NCBI GenBank assembly: GCA_052389915.1
Contig: JBQTHL010000052.1
Span: 17,601 to 81,600, forward strand
Source of the DNA: Panacagrimonas sp052389915
GTDB taxonomy: Bacteria > Pseudomonadota > Gammaproteobacteria > Nevskiales > Nevskiaceae
DNA length: 64,000 nt
Reading direction: 5' to 3'
Shown here: positions 52,847-62,516 of the stretch, piece after piece
How positions within the stretch are numbered: the stretch's first letter is position 1
Layout of the letters: each line of letters begins with the position of its first letter
Position numbers and translations under genes: made by a program
The notes under the pieces: model-generated
Told to the model about the DNA's origin: nothing
Databases searched by the model: none
The model's input: the letters and a program-made list of their open reading frames with translations, nothing else

Positions 52847-54316
52847 ATGGACACTGTAATCGTCTGGTTCCGGCGCGATTTGCGCCTGGCCGATAATCCG
52901 GCGCTTCATGCCGCGCTGGAGCGGCACGCGCGCGTGATTCCGGTCTTCATCCACGACCCGAACGCCGAGGCGCCGTGGGCGCCCGGCGGCGCCAGTCGCT
53001 GGTGGCTGCATCATTCGCTGGATGCGCTCGATGCTGGTTTGCGCGAGGCGGGTGCGTCGCTGGTGCTGCGCGTCGGCGACACGCTGGAGCAGCTTCGGCA
53101 AGTGGTTCATGCCAGAGGCGCCACTGCCGTGTACTGGAACCGGTTGTACGAGCCTGCGTTCGTTGCGCGCGACAAGCATGTCAAGGAGGCGCTGCGCGCA
53201 GAAGGACTCACCGTCGAGAGCTTCAACGCCGCGCTGCTGTTCGAGCCGTGGACGCTCAAGACCGGCGGCGGCGAGCCGTACAAGGTGTTCTCGCCGCTGT
53301 GGCGCAACGCCAGCGTGAAGCTGCACGAGCAGATCGCGTCGGGTCGCGCGCCGTTGCCGGCGCCGCAGGCGATTCCGATGCCGGAGAAAACGCCCGACTC
53401 GCTGCCGCTGCAAGCGCTCGATTTATTGCCCCGCATCGCCTGGGACGCCGGCTTCCACGCTAGCTGGAAACCGGGCGAAGCAGGTGCGCTTGCGCGGCTC
53501 GAAAGCTTCGTGGAAGACGCCGCAGGCCGATACCGCGAAGAGCGCGATCTGCCGGCGGTCGATGCGACGTCCTGCCTATCTGCGCCGCTGCATTTTGGCG
53601 AGATCTCGCCGCTGCAACTGGTCGCGCGCCTCGAACGGCTGACCACGGAAGAGCCGGCCGCGGGCGTCCAAGCGAACGTCGAGTGGTATGTGCGCGAACT
53701 CGGCTGGCGCGAGTTTGCGCATCACCTGCTGTTTCATTTTCCGCGTACGCCGGAAGTGCCGATGGTCGAGAAGTTCGCGGCCTTTCCCTGGCGTCAACGT
53801 CGCGAATACGCGGCCGACCTCGTGGCCTGGCAGCGTGGCCGCACCGGCATTCCCATCGTCGATGCCGGCATGCGCCAGCTCTGGCATACCGGCTGGATGC
53901 ACAACCGCGTGCGCATGATCGTCGCGAGTTTTCTCACCAAGAACCTGCTCATTCCCTGGCAGGAAGGGGCGCGCTGGTTCTGGGACACGCTGGTGGACGC
54001 GAGCCTGGCCAACAACACCCTGGGCTGGCAGTGGAGCGCAGGCTGCGGAGCGGATGCGGCGCCTTACTTCCGCATCTTCAATCCGATATTGCAGTCGGCG
54101 AAATTCGACTCGGACGCCGCGTATATCAAACGCTGGGTGCCCGAGCTGCTGAAGCTGCCGGCCGACGCGATTCACGCGCCCTGGCTCGCCAAGGCCGGCG
54201 TGCTTGCCGAGTCCGGGGTGAAGCTGGGGCAGCACTACCCCGCGCCGGTGGTCGATCTGGCGGGGTCGCGGGAACGCGCACTGGCCGCTTACCAGGCCAT
54301 CAAGACTCGCGCCTGA
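52847..54316 (+). CDS. phrB: Deoxyribodipyrimidine photolyase
   Basis: A 489-residue class I CPD photolyase. The N-terminal DNA_photolyase domain opens VIVWFRRDLRLADNPAL. The C-terminal FAD domain has ELGWREFAHHLLFHFP, TGIPIVDAGMRQLWHTGWMHNRVRMIVASFLTKNLLIPWQ and NTLGWQWSAGCGADAAPYFRIFNP. It repairs UV cyclobutane dimers with light. The start at 52847 is the conserved N-terminus. A MITE-like element lies upstream. Confidence 0.96.
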   Translation: MDTVIVWFRRDLRLADNPALHAALERHARVIPVFIHDPNAEAPWAPGGASRWWLHHSLDALDAGLREAGASLVLRVGDTLEQLRQVVHARGATAVYWNRLYEPAFVARDKHVKEALRAEGLTVESFNAALLFEPWTLKTGGGEPYKVFSPLWRNASVKLHEQIASGRAPLPAPQAIPMPEKTPDSLPLQALDLLPRIAWDAGFHASWKPGEAGALARLESFVEDAAGRYREERDLPAVDATSCLSAPLHFGEISPLQLVARLERLTTEEPAAGVQANVEWYVRELGWREFAHHLLFHFPRTPEVPMVEKFAAFPWRQRREYAADLVAWQRGRTGIPIVDAGMRQLWHTGWMHNRVRMIVASFLTKNLLIPWQEGARWFWDTLVDASLANNTLGWQWSAGCGADAAPYFRIFNPILQSAKFDSDAAYIKRWVPELLKLPADAIHAPWLAKAGVLAESGVKLGQHYPAPVVDLAGSRERALAAYQAIKTRA

Positions 54317-54341
54317 AGCAGGTCGCGCGTAGCATTCGGTT

Positions 54342-54917
54342 ATGCAAATGCAGAGCCTGAAACATTGGACCGAAGAGGAGTATCTGGCCTTCGAACGGGC
54401 CAGCGAAACACGTCACGAGTTCGTGAATGGCGATGTATATGCGATGTCGGGCGCGAGCCTGCGGCACGCTCGTCTGCTCAATAACCTTTTCCTCAGCTTG
54501 GGTCCGCAAGCGCGCCGCAGAGGATGCGAGGCGTACGGCCAGGGCGTGCAGGTACGCATCCGGCAGATTCGGGACACGCGCTACTACTATCCCGATCTGG
54601 TCATCTCCTGCGATTCCGAGGACGACGACACTCACACCCTTGCGCGCCCCTGCCTGATCGTGGAAGTGCTGTCGCCGACGACGGCGCTCACCGATCACCG
54701 CGAGAAGAAGCGCGCCTACCTGAGCCTGCCTTCTCTGAAGCAATACGTCCTGGTGGACCAGGATCTCGCGCATATCGAATCGCTGCGGCGTGAGGGCGAG
54801 GGCTGGCTCCAGGAATTGCTGTCACAAGGTGATCGTCTGCGGCTCGAGTGTGTAGAGGCGGAACTCGATTTCGAGACCATATACGCCGGGGTCGATGTCC
54901 AGCAGCCGATGGCTTAG
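54342..54917 (+). CDS. Uma2 family protein (putative PD-(D/E)XK nuclease fold)
   Basis: A 191-residue Uma2/DUF820 protein. WTEEEYLAFERASETRHEFVNGDVYAMSG is the usual start and the nuclease-like core is YYPDLVISCDSE then PCLIVEVLSPTT (Asp and Glu-x-x residues). The family is very common in cyanobacteria and scattered elsewhere. Its biological role is not known. It stands alone here, convergent with the GlxA-type gene with a 4-base overlap of the 3' ends. Confidence 0.88.
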   Translation: MQMQSLKHWTEEEYLAFERASETRHEFVNGDVYAMSGASLRHARLLNNLFLSLGPQARRRGCEAYGQGVQVRIRQIRDTRYYYPDLVISCDSEDDDTHTLARPCLIVEVLSPTTALTDHREKKRAYLSLPSLKQYVLVDQDLAHIESLRREGEGWLQELLSQGDRLRLECVEAELDFETIYAGVDVQQPMA

Positions 54918-55945
54918 CCGCCCGAAGCCAAGGCCCGACGCATCGAACCGAAGCGCTTGCGGTACTGCGCCGGCGTGAGATTCACGCGGCGCTTGAACAG
55001 GCGGCTGAAAAATCCGGCGTCCTCGTAGCCCACCTCGTCGGCGATGGCCTCGATCGATTCGTCTCCGGCCTCCAGCATCTGTTTGGCTTCCTCCATGCGC
55101 AGGGTGTGCACGTACTCCAGCGGCGACATGCCGGTGGCCTGGTGGAAACGCCGGGTGAAGGAGCGCTCGGCCAGACCGCTGAGGCGCACCATCGCCGCGA
55201 CCGGCGCCGCCTCGCGATAGTGCTCGGAAATCCAGGTCTGGCAGCGCGCGACCAGCGCGTCCTCTGACTGGCGTGTACGCGCGAGCATCGCGAAAGGCTG
55301 CTGCCCGATCTCGTGCCAGTCGATCAGGTTGATGCGCGCGACCTGCATTGCCGCTTCGACGCCGCCATGTCGCGCGATCAGGTACAGCGCCAGATCCAGC
55401 CAGGTCACGCCGCCGCCGGCCATCACCAGCCGGTTGCCCGCACCGCTCACCACCAGCGCACGCTGCTCGCGCACCGTGACCCTGGGGAAGCTCGCGCGCA
55501 AGGTGTCGCACCAGGCCCAGTGCGTGGTTGCCTCGTGGCCGTCGAGCAGGCCGGCATGCGCCAGCAGCATGGCGCCGGAGCAGGCGGTGGCGATGACCGA
55601 GCCGGCCTCGTGCCGCGTCCGCAGCCAGGCGAGTTCGGCGTCGAACAAGCCATCGAGCGGCCAGCCGGGCGGCAGGTTGACTTCGGGGATGCAGACGATG
55701 TCGGACGCGACGCAGTCGGCGAGCGTCGCGTGTGGCGCCAGCGGCACGTTGTTGCCGATGGCGAAGGGCTCTCCCAGCTTCGCCACGATCTGCGGATGGA
55801 ACAGGCTGGGGCCGGGCTCGCCGCGCAGCATCACGCCCCAGTCCCGGCCCGCAGACATGAACAGGTCGTACATGCCGTACACCGCGGACGCGCTGGTTTC
55901 CGGGAAGGCGAGGATGGCGACGGAGGCAGGGCGGAAAGCGTTCAT
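54914..55945 (-). CDS. GlxA-type transcriptional regulator (DJ-1/PfpI + AraC)
   Basis: A 343-residue protein with two domains. Residues 1-190 form a DJ-1/PfpI amidase-like domain with the nucleophile-elbow Cys in ATACSGAMLLAHAGLL. Residues about 230-335 are an AraC HTH pair (VAAMVRLSGLAERSFTRRFHQATGMSPLEYV; IADEVGYEDAGFFSRLFKRRVNLTPAQYRKRF). It is divergent from the sterol desaturase-TTC38 genes, 97 bases away, and is their likely activator. Confidence 0.93.
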   Translation of the reverse strand: MNAFRPASVAILAFPETSASAVYGMYDLFMSAGRDWGVMLRGEPGPSLFHPQIVAKLGEPFAIGNNVPLAPHATLADCVASDIVCIPEVNLPPGWPLDGLFDAELAWLRTRHEAGSVIATACSGAMLLAHAGLLDGHEATTHWAWCDTLRASFPRVTVREQRALVVSGAGNRLVMAGGGVTWLDLALYLIARHGGVEAAMQVARINLIDWHEIGQQPFAMLARTRQSEDALVARCQTWISEHYREAAPVAAMVRLSGLAERSFTRRFHQATGMSPLEYVHTLRMEEAKQMLEAGDESIEAIADEVGYEDAGFFSRLFKRRVNLTPAQYRKRFGSMRRALASGG

Positions 55946-56042
55946 GGCCGAATCGTCCAGTTTCTTGCCGGAGCGACTTTAGTGGATCGCGGCGCGCGGG
56001 CCTACCTTGCGCGCCGTGGTTCCACCCCTTCGGAGATCAAAA

Positions 56043-56837
56043 ATGCCCACCCCGCTCGAACTGCTGTTGCACCCCGTCTCGCTGACGGTTTTCGCCATCT
56101 ACGGCGCGCTCATCGCCTGGGAGGCGATCCTTCCCGCGCGTACGTTGCCGACTTCACCCTGGTGGCGCACGCGCGGTCTGGTCGGCTTCTTCGCGTTCTT
56201 TTTCCTGTCCTCGTATCTGCCCCTGCTGTGGACCGAGCAGCTCGTGTCCTATCAGTGGTTCGATCTCACGCTTCTGGGGACCTGGGGCGGCGCCCTGGTC
56301 GCGGTTGTGGTTTACGAACTCGCGGTCTATGTCTGGCATCGCAGCATGCACGCGTCCAATGGCCTGTGGCGCCTGATCCATCAATTGCACCACAGCGCGG
56401 AGCGCCTGGATGCCTGGGGCGCGTTCTGGTCCAGTCCGCTGGACATGATCGGCTGGACCGTGGTGCTCAGCCTCTGCCTGACGCTCGGCATGGGCCTGAC
56501 CGCCGAGGCGACGGCCGTGGTGATCTACATCACCACGTTCTTCTCGGTCTTCCAGCACACCAACGTCCGCACGCCGCGCTGGCTGGGCTATGTCATCCAG
56601 CGCCCGGAGAGCCACTCGCATCATCATCAGCGCGGCGTGCATGCGATGAACTACTCGGATCTGCCGATCTTTGACCTCTTGTTCGGTACCTGGCGCAACC
56701 CCGAGCGCTTCGCGCCCACGCAGGGTTTCCACGACGGCGCCTCGTTGCGCGTGCAGGAGATGCTGTTGTTCCGCGATGTCTCGAAGCCGCGTGAGCAAAC
56801 CGATTGCGTCGCCGAGAGCACCACTCGTTACGCCTGA
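56043..56837 (+). CDS. Sterol desaturase/fatty acid hydroxylase family protein
   Basis: A 264-residue membrane protein with about four helices and the di-iron His boxes of the family: WHRSMH, HQLHHS and HSHHHQRG. The start at 56043 is the first plausible ATG. Such enzymes hydroxylate, desaturate or cleave lipids with O2 and external electron donors. It is followed 21 bases later by the TTC38-like gene, so they probably form one unit. The substrate is unknown. Confidence 0.9.
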   Translation: MPTPLELLLHPVSLTVFAIYGALIAWEAILPARTLPTSPWWRTRGLVGFFAFFFLSSYLPLLWTEQLVSYQWFDLTLLGTWGGALVAVVVYELAVYVWHRSMHASNGLWRLIHQLHHSAERLDAWGAFWSSPLDMIGWTVVLSLCLTLGMGLTAEATAVVIYITTFFSVFQHTNVRTPRWLGYVIQRPESHSHHHQRGVHAMNYSDLPIFDLLFGTWRNPERFAPTQGFHDGASLRVQEMLLFRDVSKPREQTDCVAESTTRYA

Positions 56838-56858
56838 CCCCAACCCGGAAGACAACCC

Positions 56859-58151
56859 ATGAAACATGACATTCGAAACACCCCCGTTTCCTGCGACGAC
56901 GCCGGCGTGCTCGCGCTGTACGAACAGGCCTTGCGCGAATACCAGAGCTACGTCGGCGATGCCGTCGCCACCATCGACCGCGCGCTCGTCGCCCGGCCGG
57001 ACTTCGTGCTCGGACACGCATTCAAGGCCGGCGTGCTCATGACCTTCGGCGAGAAGCGCTTCGTGCCGGCAGCCGCCGAAAGCGTAGCGGTCGCGGAGCG
57101 CCTGCTGAACCGCGCCAATGATCGCGAACGCGGCCTGATTGCCGCGGCGCGCAAGCTGGTCGATGGCGACTGGCACGGCGCCTGTGCCACTTATGATCGC
57201 GTGCTGGTCGATTATCCGACGGATGCCTTCGCGATTCAGACCGCGCATCTGTTCGACTTCTACCGCGGCGACGCGCTCAACCTGCGCAATCGCGTTTCGC
57301 GCGTGCTGCCGCACTGGAGCGCGGACCTGCCGGGCTGGTCGTACATCCTGGGCATGCACGCCTTCGGTCTCGAGGAGTGCAACCAGTACCCCGAGGCCGA
57401 GGACGCGGCGCGGCGCGCGCTGGCCCTCGAGCCGTGCGACGCCTGGGCGGTGCACGCCGGCGTTCACTGCATGGAAATGCGCGGCCGCATCGACGAGGGC
57501 ATCGCGTGGCTGGAGACGCGCGTGAACGACTGGGCGCCGGACAACGCCTTCGCCTTCCACAACTGGTGGCACCTGGCGCTGTTCCATCTAGATCGCGGCG
57601 ACGAGCGCAAGGTCCTGGAACTGTACGACGGGCGCGTGTATCCGCAGACAACCGATGTCGCCCTGCAATTGATCGATGCCACCGCACTGCTGTGGCGGCT
57701 GCGCCTGCTCGACGTCGATGTGGACGATCGCTTCCAGGCGCTGTCGCGGGCCTGGGAGGCCAAGCTGGACGAGGAGCGCGGCCACTACAGCTTCAACGAC
57801 GTGCACGCGATGATGGCCTTCGCTGTCACCGGCAACGACTCTGCGAGCGAATGCCTGCTGCGCAACATGGACGCTGGGTTCGGTGCGGAGGTCGGGGTGC
57901 CCATCGCGCGCGGCCTGCTCGCATTCGAGCGGCGACGCTATGCCGAAGTCCTGGAACTGCTGCTGCCCGTGCGCGACCAGGCGCATCGCTTCGGCGGTTC
58001 GCACGCACAGCGCGATCTGCTGACGCTGACCCTGATCGAGGCGGCGCGTCGCGTCGGACAGACGAAGCTTGCGCGGCACTATCTGGCGGAGCGTCGGGTT
58101 CATCGCCCCGCGAGCGCGCTCGGAAAGCGGCTGGAAGCCCGGCTTCACTGA
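56859..58151 (+). CDS. Tetratricopeptide repeat protein (TTC38-like)
   Basis: A 430-residue, all-helical protein with no signal peptide. Degenerate TPR units run through it, with AFGLEECNQYPEAEDAARRALALEPCDAWAVHAGVHCMEMRGR as the clearest and the conserved HNWWHLALFHLDRGD block that marks the TTC38 group. No enzymatic role is established for the family. Coupling to the sterol desaturase gene suggests the two act on the same compound (inference). Confidence 0.88.
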   Translation: MKHDIRNTPVSCDDAGVLALYEQALREYQSYVGDAVATIDRALVARPDFVLGHAFKAGVLMTFGEKRFVPAAAESVAVAERLLNRANDRERGLIAAARKLVDGDWHGACATYDRVLVDYPTDAFAIQTAHLFDFYRGDALNLRNRVSRVLPHWSADLPGWSYILGMHAFGLEECNQYPEAEDAARRALALEPCDAWAVHAGVHCMEMRGRIDEGIAWLETRVNDWAPDNAFAFHNWWHLALFHLDRGDERKVLELYDGRVYPQTTDVALQLIDATALLWRLRLLDVDVDDRFQALSRAWEAKLDEERGHYSFNDVHAMMAFAVTGNDSASECLLRNMDAGFGAEVGVPIARGLLAFERRRYAEVLELLLPVRDQAHRFGGSHAQRDLLTLTLIEAARRVGQTKLARHYLAERRVHRPASALGKRLEARLH

Positions 58152-58185
58152 AGTTTCGAAGATGGGTTGTGGCCAGTGGTTGCGC

Positions 58186-58215
58186 GTCGGTTCGAGCTCG
58201 CGCGCTCGAACCGAC
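58186..58215. terminator. Hairpin between convergent TTC38-like and sirtuin genes
   Basis: GTCGGTTCGAGC and GCTCGAACCGAC pair perfectly over a 6-base loop, 35 bases after one stop and 19 from the other. There is no T run. Confidence 0.6.
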
Positions 58216-58233
58216 CCGCGTCAGCCAGACGCT

Positions 58234-58953
58234 CTACCGGGTGGGCAGCGGAAACAGCCGTGGAATGGATTCGCTCGCGGTCGCCCGAACGCGCGTGACG
58301 TAGAGCTGCGACGCATCGTTGTCCTCCGGATTGATCTCGATCATCTTCGCGCCCACTGCGCGGGCTTGTTCGGCGAACCCGGCCGCGGGCCAGACCACGC
58401 CCGAGGTGCCGATGGAAACGAACAAGTCGGTCTGGCTCACGCAGGCGGTCGCTCGATCAAAGACCTGCGAGTCCACGTTGTCGTGAAACCACGTGATATC
58501 AGGCCGCAGCCAGGTGTCGCATTGCGGGCATCTGCGGTGACGGTACGCGCCGGCCTCAAGGTCTTCGGAAATGCCGTGGGCGTGGCAGCGCTGACGCCAG
58601 AGTGAACCGTGCAATTCGGCCAGCACTGCGACACCCGCCCGTTGCAACAGACCGTCAATGTTCTGCGTGATCACCGAGATATGCGGGAACGCGGCCTGTA
58701 GCTGGGCCAAGTGCAGGTGCCCCGCGTGTGGCGCGCAGGTCAGGGCCTTGCCGCGTCGCAGTTCGTGGAAGTCCAGTACCTTTAGCGGATTGCGGTCGAA
58801 GGCGGCCTGGCAGGCGTATTCCTCGTAGTTGTATTGGCTCCACACGCCGCCACTACCGCGGTAGGTGGGCACGCCGGACTCGGCGCTCATGCCGGCGCCG
58901 GTTAAGAAAACCACGCTGGAAAATTGACTGAGATCGAGCGCGTCCATATGCAT
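58234..58953 (-). CDS. cobB: Sir2 family NAD-dependent protein deacylase
   Basis: A 239-residue sirtuin. FLTGAGMSAESGVPTYRG is the NAD motif, TQNIDGLLQRAG and the catalytic His in ELHGSLW follow, and two Cys (RRCPQCDTW) are seen where the zinc site sits, preceded by a third Cys in QRCHAHG. The length is that of bacterial CobB-type (class III) enzymes. It removes acyl groups from Lys in the cytoplasm. ATG 58953 is used; ATG 58947 is equally possible. It is divergent from kdsD. Confidence 0.88.
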   Translation of the reverse strand: MHMDALDLSQFSSVVFLTGAGMSAESGVPTYRGSGGVWSQYNYEEYACQAAFDRNPLKVLDFHELRRGKALTCAPHAGHLHLAQLQAAFPHISVITQNIDGLLQRAGVAVLAELHGSLWRQRCHAHGISEDLEAGAYRHRRCPQCDTWLRPDITWFHDNVDSQVFDRATACVSQTDLFVSIGTSGVVWPAAGFAEQARAVGAKMIEINPEDNDASQLYVTRVRATASESIPRLFPLPTR

Positions 58954-59054
58954 TGAATTGTAGGTCGGGAGCGAGGTGGGCAAGGGCCGCTGCGCATCGT
59001 TGTGGTTTGAAGCCTGCCCTTATACTGCCGCGCAATTCCAACGATTCATGGGCA

Positions 59055-60029
59055 ATGAACCCTGCTTTCGACTTCACTAGCCTCGGGCGCCGCACGCTGG
59101 AGATCGAGCGCGACGCTGTGTCCGCGCTGATCGAGCGCGTGGACGAGAGCTTCACGCGGGCCTGCGAGCTGATGATGGCGTGCAAGGGCCGCGTGGTCGT
59201 CACCGGCATGGGCAAGTCGGGGCATATCGGCGGCAAGATCGCCGCGACCCTGGCGTCCACCGGCACGCCCGCTTTCTTCGTGCATCCGGGCGAGGCCAGT
59301 CACGGCGACCTCGGCATGGTCACACGCCAGGACGTGGTGCTGGCCATCAGCAATTCCGGCGAGACACCGGAAGTGCTCACCATCCTGCCGCTGTTCAAGC
59401 GCATGGGCGCACCGGTGATTGCGATGACCGGCAAGCCGGGCTCGACCCTGGCCAAGGCTTCGGATGCGCATCTCGATGTCTCGGTGGCGCAAGAAGCTTG
59501 TCCGTTGAACCTTGCGCCCACCGCGAGCACCACCGCGACCCTGGCGATGGGCGATGCCCTCGCCGTAGCGCTGCTGGAAGCACGCGGGTTCACGTCGGAA
59601 GACTTTGCGCTGTCGCACCCCGGTGGACTGCTCGGTCGCAAGCTGCTCATGAAGATTCGCGACGTGATGCGCACCGGCGAGCAGATCCCGCGCGTGCTGC
59701 CCGGCACCAAGCTGACCGCGGCGCTGCTGGAGATGTCGCGCAAGGGTCTGGGTATGACCGCGGTGGTGCAGCCTGACGATACGGTGATCGGCATCTATAC
59801 CGACGGCGATCTGCGCCGCACGCTCGACCAGGGCATCGACGTGCGTACCGCCATGATCGATCAGGCGATGACCTTAGGCGGCAAGTCGGTGGCGGCTGAT
59901 CACCTTGCAGCCGAAGCGGTGCAACTCATGGAGAAGCACAAGGTCTCGGCGCTGCTGGTGAAGGACGAGGCCGGCAAGCTGATCGGCGTGATTCACATGC
60001 ACGACCTGCTGCGCGCGGGAGTCGTCTGA
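59055..60029 (+). CDS. kdsD: D-arabinose 5-phosphate isomerase (KpsF/GutQ family)
   Basis: A 324-residue protein with a SIS domain (VVVTGMGKSGHIGGKIAATLASTGTPAFFVHPGEASHGDLGM) and two CBS domains (IRDVMRTGEQIPRV, AMTLGGKSVAADHLAAEAV). It converts ribulose 5-phosphate to arabinose 5-phosphate, the first step to Kdo for lipopolysaccharide. The start at 59055 matches the conserved N-terminus. It heads the conserved kdsD-kdsC-lptCAB-rpoN row. Confidence 0.96.
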   Translation: MNPAFDFTSLGRRTLEIERDAVSALIERVDESFTRACELMMACKGRVVVTGMGKSGHIGGKIAATLASTGTPAFFVHPGEASHGDLGMVTRQDVVLAISNSGETPEVLTILPLFKRMGAPVIAMTGKPGSTLAKASDAHLDVSVAQEACPLNLAPTASTTATLAMGDALAVALLEARGFTSEDFALSHPGGLLGRKLLMKIRDVMRTGEQIPRVLPGTKLTAALLEMSRKGLGMTAVVQPDDTVIGIYTDGDLRRTLDQGIDVRTAMIDQAMTLGGKSVAADHLAAEAVQLMEKHKVSALLVKDEAGKLIGVIHMHDLLRAGVV

Positions 60030-60541
60030 TGAGCGCGCTCGATTCGACCGAGGTTCAGCGGCGCGCGGCCACTATCCGCGCCCTGTTCCTGGATATCGAC
60101 GGCGTGATGACCGATTGCAAGCTGTACCTGACGCCGGACGGCGAAGAGCTGAAGGCCGTCAACGTGCGCGATGGCTGGGGCATGAAGGCGCTAATGAAGC
60201 ACGGCATCGAGGTTGCCGTGATTTCGGGGCGTCCGTCCAAGGCCATGCAGAAGCGGCTGGAGTGGCTGGGCCTGCGCCACGTCGTGCTGGATACCGAGAT
60301 CAAGCTGCCCGCTTACGAGCGCATCCGCGACCAGCTCGGCCTCACCGATGCGCAGTGCGCCATGATGGGTGACGACGTACCCGACCTGCCGCTGCTCAAT
60401 CTCGTCGGCCTGGCAATGACGCCGGCCGATGCGCATCCCAAGGCGCTAGCGGCCGCGCACTTCGTCAGCCGCTGTCGCGGTGGCGATGGTGCGATTCGCG
60501 ATGCCGCGGACCTGATTCTCGCTGCACGCGGCTTGGGCTGA
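60029..60541 (+). CDS. kdsC: Kdo 8-phosphate phosphatase
   Basis: A 170-residue HAD phosphatase of the capless C0 type. The nucleophile and acid are Asp22 and Asp24 in FLDIDGVMTD; VISGRPSKAMQKRLEWLG and MMGDDVPDLPLL complete the site. It dephosphorylates Kdo-8-P. The ATG overlaps the kdsD stop by one base (TGATG). Confidence 0.96.
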   Translation: MSALDSTEVQRRAATIRALFLDIDGVMTDCKLYLTPDGEELKAVNVRDGWGMKALMKHGIEVAVISGRPSKAMQKRLEWLGLRHVVLDTEIKLPAYERIRDQLGLTDAQCAMMGDDVPDLPLLNLVGLAMTPADAHPKALAAAHFVSRCRGGDGAIRDAADLILAARGLG

Positions 60542-60544
60542 GCA

Positions 60545-61096
60545 ATGCGTCGATACATTGGCTCTCTGATCGCCGTGATTCTCGCCGCGCTCGCGATTCT
60601 CTTTTTTCGCTCCGGCGATCCCACGCCCGGCGCGGTCGCGGCGCTCGAAGACACGCCGCGCTACACCCTGCGCGGCGCGCAGTGGCGTCGGTTCGACCTA
60701 CAGGGTCAGATGGAATTCGAAGGCCGCGCGCGGACCATCGACTATTTCGACGACGAATCGGCGCGCCTGTCGCAGGTCGAGCTGACTGCCCTGACCGGCT
60801 CCGGTTCGCCCTGGACCGCAAGCGCGCCGGAAGGCCGCGCGCCTGCTGGCGAGCGGCGCGTGCAGTTGCGCGGCGGCGTGACCGGGCAGGGGCGCTGGCC
60901 CGACGGCGAGGCGCTGGAGTTCACCAGTCCCGAGCTGTGGCTGGATTCGGCCAAGCAGGAACTGACGACCGACGCGGCGGTGCAGATCGAAAGCCGCAGC
61001 AAGCAGGTTGCAGCGCGCGGCCTGCGGGTCAGGGGCAAGAAACAGCAGGTCATGCTGTTGCAAGACGTGAAGATGCGCTATGTCCCGCGCCCATAA
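60545..61096 (+). CDS. lptC: LPS export protein LptC
   Basis: A 183-residue bitopic protein: one N-terminal membrane helix (IGSLIAVILAALAILFF) and a periplasmic beta-jellyroll (TPRYTLRGAQWRRFDLQGQMEFEGRA). It passes lipopolysaccharide from the LptBFG complex to LptA. It starts 3 bases after kdsC and overlaps lptA by 17 bases. Confidence 0.92.
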   Translation: MRRYIGSLIAVILAALAILFFRSGDPTPGAVAALEDTPRYTLRGAQWRRFDLQGQMEFEGRARTIDYFDDESARLSQVELTALTGSGSPWTASAPEGRAPAGERRVQLRGGVTGQGRWPDGEALEFTSPELWLDSAKQELTTDAAVQIESRSKQVAARGLRVRGKKQQVMLLQDVKMRYVPRP

Positions 61097-61636
61097 GCTG
61101 CTCAGCCGCGCCTTTAGCGTCCTGATGGCAACAGGCGTTCCGCTGGCGCTGGCGCAGAACAGCGCCAGTCCGCGTCCCACCGGCCCGATCACCATCGAGG
61201 CCGACCATGCGGACTGGAGCAAGGGCGGTGCAATGGTTTACGTCGGCAACGTGCGCCTGCTGTCCGGCGATTTGAAGCTGGCCGGGTCGCGCATGGAATT
61301 CCGCCAGGCTTCGGACGGGCAGTTCGAAGCCCGCATCGACGGCGGACCGGCCACGCTCAATCACGCCGGCCTGCCTACCGAAGACGGCAAACCCGGCCCG
61401 CCGGTGAGCGCTCGCGGCGAGACGATGACTTACGACTCGCGTGCCGCCACGGTTGAAATCGACGGCGCCGCGACCCTGGCGCGCGGCACCGACGAGATCA
61501 AGGGCGGCAACATCCGTTACGACGTGACCAACCGGCGCATCCAGGCCAATGGCGGGGAGGGTGGACAGGTGCGCATCGTGATTCAGCCGCCGCCCCCGGA
61601 CGCAGACAAGAAGCCCAGCCCCCCGTCGCCTAGCCC

Positions 61637-61640
<4 letters not shown>
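61080..61640 (+). CDS. lptA: LPS transport periplasmic protein LptA
   Basis: A 186-residue exported protein with a signal peptide (MSRAHKLLSRAFSVLMATGVPLALA) and the OstA-like fold: ITIEADHADWSKGGAMVYVGNVRLLSGDLKLAGSRM and AATVEIDGAATLARGTDEIKGGNIRYD. It forms the periplasmic bridge for lipopolysaccharide. A Pro-rich tail follows the fold. Its last codon overlaps the lptB start. Confidence 0.94.
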
Positions 61641-62371
<731 letters not shown>

Positions 62372-62442
62372 GTCCGGGAGCGAATCCAACCGATCTGGCG
62401 CCGCTGAAATTCGAATGCCGCATTAGACCGTCAAGAAGGCGC

Positions 62443-62473
62443 TTGAAGCAAGACTCGTACCGTCGGTTAGAAT
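62443..62473 (+). promoter_or_regulatory. Candidate sigma-70 promoter of rpoN
   Basis: TTGAAG at 62443 and TAGAAT at 62468, 19 bases apart, lie in the lptB-rpoN gap about 45 bases before the rpoN start. The spacing is long, so the promoter may be weak. A 10-codon frame (MSRIQLLLLS, 62480-62512) lies between and is probably chance. Confidence 0.45.
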
Positions 62474-62516
62474 CGTGCCATGAGCCGAATCCAACTGCTT
62501 CTCCTTTCCTGATCCG

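Noticed and set aside
62480..62512. A 10-codon frame with four Leu ahead of rpoN
   Set aside because: It has no good ribosome binding site and no terminator after it, so it is not supported as a leader peptide.
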